A stretch of 46,216 nt of DNA. Origin: Pseudomonadota bacterium (GTDB taxonomy: Bacteria > Pseudomonadota > Gammaproteobacteria > Thiotrichales > Thiotrichaceae). Positions 44,473-46,216 of this stretch are shown piece after piece. Below the pieces are notes generated by a model. That model was not told the origin of the DNA. It did not search any database and saw only the letters and a program-made list of their open reading frames with translations. A program made the translations under genes and the position numbers. Numbering within the stretch: position 1 is the stretch's first letter; every line of letters starts with the position of its first letter. The stretch is taken from assembly GCA_002747435.1 (NCBI GenBank), contig PDPH01000059.1, positions 1-46,216 of the forward strand. Reading direction: 5' to 3'.

Positions 44473-45222
44473 ATGTATACTCAGTGTAGTCATTGCCGTG
44501 CCGTTTTTAGAGTCACCATGAAAGAGCTCACCGCTGCTCAGGGTTTATTGCGGTGTGGCGAATGTGACACCATTTTTGATGCCATGAAGGCATTAAGTAC
44601 TACGCTGCCCGAAGAGCGTCATTTCTCAACTGACGCAACTTCAGCCCAAATCACCACTCCCTCTGCGCATGCTGCCAAAACACCTACTCAGACTGCAAAT
44701 ACTCAAACGCTAAACCAGCCTCATAGATCGATAAGCAGTCATAAACTTGAAAAAAAATCTCGGCGCTGGCTTTATTTCAGTATAGTGATCCTACTCAGCC
44801 TGATATTACTTGCCCAACTGCCATTTGCAGCCTGTGGCTGGTTAGCCGATCACCCTTTTATTGGTCAGATGACTCAGGGCATGTGCAAAGCCATTGGCTA
44901 TCAACTCAATCCGTTACGTGACATTGAGCAAATCAAAATGCTTAGCCACAATGTTTACTCGCACCCCAATACGCCCAATGTGCTCATTATTAGCACATCC
45001 ATACAGAACAATGCCGATTTCGAACAGCCCTATCCGATATTGGAAGTAAAATTTTTGAATAGTGCTTCAGAAGTCGTTGCTTTAAGGCGCTTTATACCTG
45101 ATGAATACCTTGGAAAAGAATTAGCCAACTCCCTAATGCCTACAGGAACACCCCGTGAATTTTCCTTAAATATAAGCGACCCCGGCAAGGATGCCGTGCG
45201 TTTTCAATTTCGCTTTTTATAA
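44473..45222 (+). CDS. Zinc-ribbon and DUF3426 domain membrane protein
   Basis: The 249-residue protein has an N-terminal MJ0042-type zinc ribbon (CSHCRAVF...CGECDTIF), a low-complexity linker (60-95), one membrane segment (WLYFSIVILLSLILLAQLPF) and a periplasmic DUF3426 domain (ISTSIQNNADFEQPYPILEV). It commonly follows prmA. The function is unknown. Confidence 0.9.
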   Translation: MYTQCSHCRAVFRVTMKELTAAQGLLRCGECDTIFDAMKALSTTLPEERHFSTDATSAQITTPSAHAAKTPTQTANTQTLNQPHRSISSHKLEKKSRRWLYFSIVILLSLILLAQLPFAACGWLADHPFIGQMTQGMCKAIGYQLNPLRDIEQIKMLSHNVYSHPNTPNVLIISTSIQNNADFEQPYPILEVKFLNSASEVVALRRFIPDEYLGKELANSLMPTGTPREFSLNISDPGKDAVRFQFRFL

Positions 45223-45309
45223 AAGATCAAAGAGTCAATGCTGTTGAATATAAAATTTCTTTCTATAATGGTCTTTTCAGAAAAGACTAGCTATGAATTT
45301 CAATTAGGC

Positions 45310-45323
45310 TATAATGCCGCGCC
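45310..45323 (+). promoter_or_regulatory. dksA -10 element with GC-rich discriminator
   Basis: TATAAT (45310-45315) is followed by GCCGCGCC. GC-rich discriminators mark promoters inhibited by ppGpp and DksA. A second TATAAT lies upstream (45264-45269), and the palindrome GTCTTTTCAGAAAAGAC (45271-45287) separates the two. The -35 elements are weak. Confidence 0.4.
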
Positions 45324-45420
45324 GATAACTTATGCTAATAAACAGTTCTAAGTGTGCTGACAAGCACGCATTATCAATCCATTGATTTCAAAAGAAATCA
45401 GATTTTACCGGAGAAAAATA

Positions 45421-45876
45421 ATGGCAACTGACAATGTAACTTACTTGGCAAGGAAAGCCGCGTTACCAGTTGACGGGATTGATCCTTATATCCCTGAATC
45501 GGGTGAAGAATATATGAACGAAAAACAATTACAACATTTTCGTAATATTCTGGTCGCTTGGAAAAAAGAACTGATGGAAGAAGTTGACCGCACTGTCGAT
45601 CACATGAAAGAAGAAGCGAGTAACTTTTCAGATCCCGCTGATCGTGCCACTCAAGAAGAAGAATTTGCCCTAGAACTACGTGCTCGTGACCGTGAGCGCA
45701 AACTCATCCGCAAAATAGATAAAACTATTACACGCCTAGATGAAGGCGATTATGGGTATTGCGAAGCTTGTGGTGTTGAAATCGGTTTGCAGCGTCTAGA
45801 AGTACGTCCCACTGCCGAGATGTGTATTGATTGCAAAACCACCCAAGAAATCAAGGAAAGACAATTGGCCTCCTAA
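45421..45876 (+). CDS. dksA: RNA polymerase-binding transcription factor DksA
   Basis: DksA works with ppGpp at the RNA polymerase secondary channel. ATG 45421 with GGAGA upstream gives 151 residues. The coiled coil carries the DxxDxA tip (SDPADRATQEEEF) and the C4 zinc finger CEACG...CIDCK. It is followed by gluQ, the typical pair. Confidence 0.97.
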   Translation: MATDNVTYLARKAALPVDGIDPYIPESGEEYMNEKQLQHFRNILVAWKKELMEEVDRTVDHMKEEASNFSDPADRATQEEEFALELRARDRERKLIRKIDKTITRLDEGDYGYCEACGVEIGLQRLEVRPTAEMCIDCKTTQEIKERQLAS

Positions 45877-45885
45877 GGCTAAGGT

Positions 45886-46134
45886 GTGAGTTATATTGGG
45901 CGTTTTGCCCCATCCCCCACCGGCTTGCTACATTTTGGTTCCTTGCTGGCGGCCACAGCCAGCTACCTTGAAGCTCGCACTCATCAAGGACTGTGGTTGT
46001 TGCGCATCGAAGACCTCGATAAACCTAGGGAGCAAGCCGGTGCGACTCATGCCATTATTCAAACATTACTGGATTATGGCTTTGAGTGGGATCGTGACAT
46101 TGTTTATCAAAGTCAACGCTTATACCATTTCTAA
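45886..46134 (+). pseudogene. gluQ: Glutamyl-Q tRNA(Asp) synthetase, truncated
   Basis: The GTG start lies 9 bases after dksA. The frame has the class I synthetase opening [20 protein letters not shown] (HFGS for HIGH) and [16 protein letters not shown]. It runs in register to YQSQRLYHF and then meets a stop, giving 82 of about 290-300 residues. Sequence beyond about 46128 does not continue GluQ in any frame I can read, so the gene looks interrupted by insertion rather than frameshifted. The truncated product lacks the KMSKS-like part and should be inactive. Confidence 0.85.
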
Positions 46135-46216
46135 TAGTTTATGATCTTTGAGTTTTCATATATCCTTAACGGATGGAAAATCCTCATTATCAACTTAAAG
46201 ATTACGACTTTGTGAA
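46128..46216 (+). mobile_element. Probable insertion interrupting gluQ (left end only)
   Basis: The sequence after the GluQ homology is AT-rich and unrelated to gluQ. An ATG at 46173 opens a frame (MENPHYQLKDYDFV...) that runs to the window edge without a stop, as the start of a transposase might. No terminal repeat can be tested because the other end is outside the window. Confidence 0.4.

Overview
The window reads as the chromosome of a gammaproteobacterium. The evidence is the conserved order hemA-prfA-prmC divergent from TPR-lolB-ispE-tRNA-Gln-prs-rplY-pth-ychF, together with petABC-sspAB, accBC-prmA and dksA-gluQ. A Thiotrichales-type sulfur bacterium is plausible, but this was not tested by any search.

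Bases 1 to about 12,470 are one end of an integrated phage-like element whose left end lies outside the window. It carries a HigB/RelE-type toxin with a partial antitoxin, a BRO-N antirepressor behind a structured leader, a Phd/VapC pair, and a minus-strand cassette of small, mostly membrane or exported proteins (2399-5507). Diverging from the cassette is a plus-strand recombination module (5621-12397): a small acidic-linker protein, a Sak4-like RecA-fold ATPase, a DUF669 ssDNA-binding protein, a small Cys protein ending in an SSB-like tip, a Cas4-like nuclease, accessory proteins, an SF2 helicase, an excisionase and a tyrosine integrase. The integrase abuts the 3' end of a tRNA-Met(CAT) gene (12472-12548), the likely attachment site. 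The two arms diverge from a control region (about 5508-5620) with a sigma70-like promoter and two similar 15-bp boxes.

From 12,472 to 22,786 lies housekeeping DNA: tRNA-Met, ychF, pth, rplY, prs, tRNA-Gln, ispE, lolB and a TPR lipoprotein on the minus strand, then hemA, prfA and prmC on the plus strand. From 22,880 to 28,787 lies a minus-strand type IV pilus minor-pilin operon (pilV-pilW-pilX-pilin-pilY1). Then come an FGE-sulfatase-domain protein (+), folA with a dihydroorotase-like gene (-), sspA-sspB (-), petA-petB-petC (-), and hisC with a Nif3-family gene (-). The right end is mostly plus strand: a secreted peptidoglycan-binding protein, a HerA/YjgR-like ATPase, aroQ, accB, accC, prmA, a zinc-ribbon DUF3426 protein, dksA and a broken gluQ. 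The gluQ gene stops after about 82 codons and is followed by unrelated sequence, probably an inserted element.

The most notable observations are: (i) a 75-residue phage protein whose last six residues, DDDIPF, match the C-terminal tip of bacterial SSB, encoded next to a DUF669 protein that lacks such a tip; (ii) a dihydroorotase homologue that has lost several metal-site residues; (iii) a cytochrome b with about 110 extra residues placed before its normal C-terminal tail; (iv) an unrecognised seven-gene membrane cassette in the phage-like element; and (v) the interrupted gluQ. No CRISPR array or rRNA was seen.
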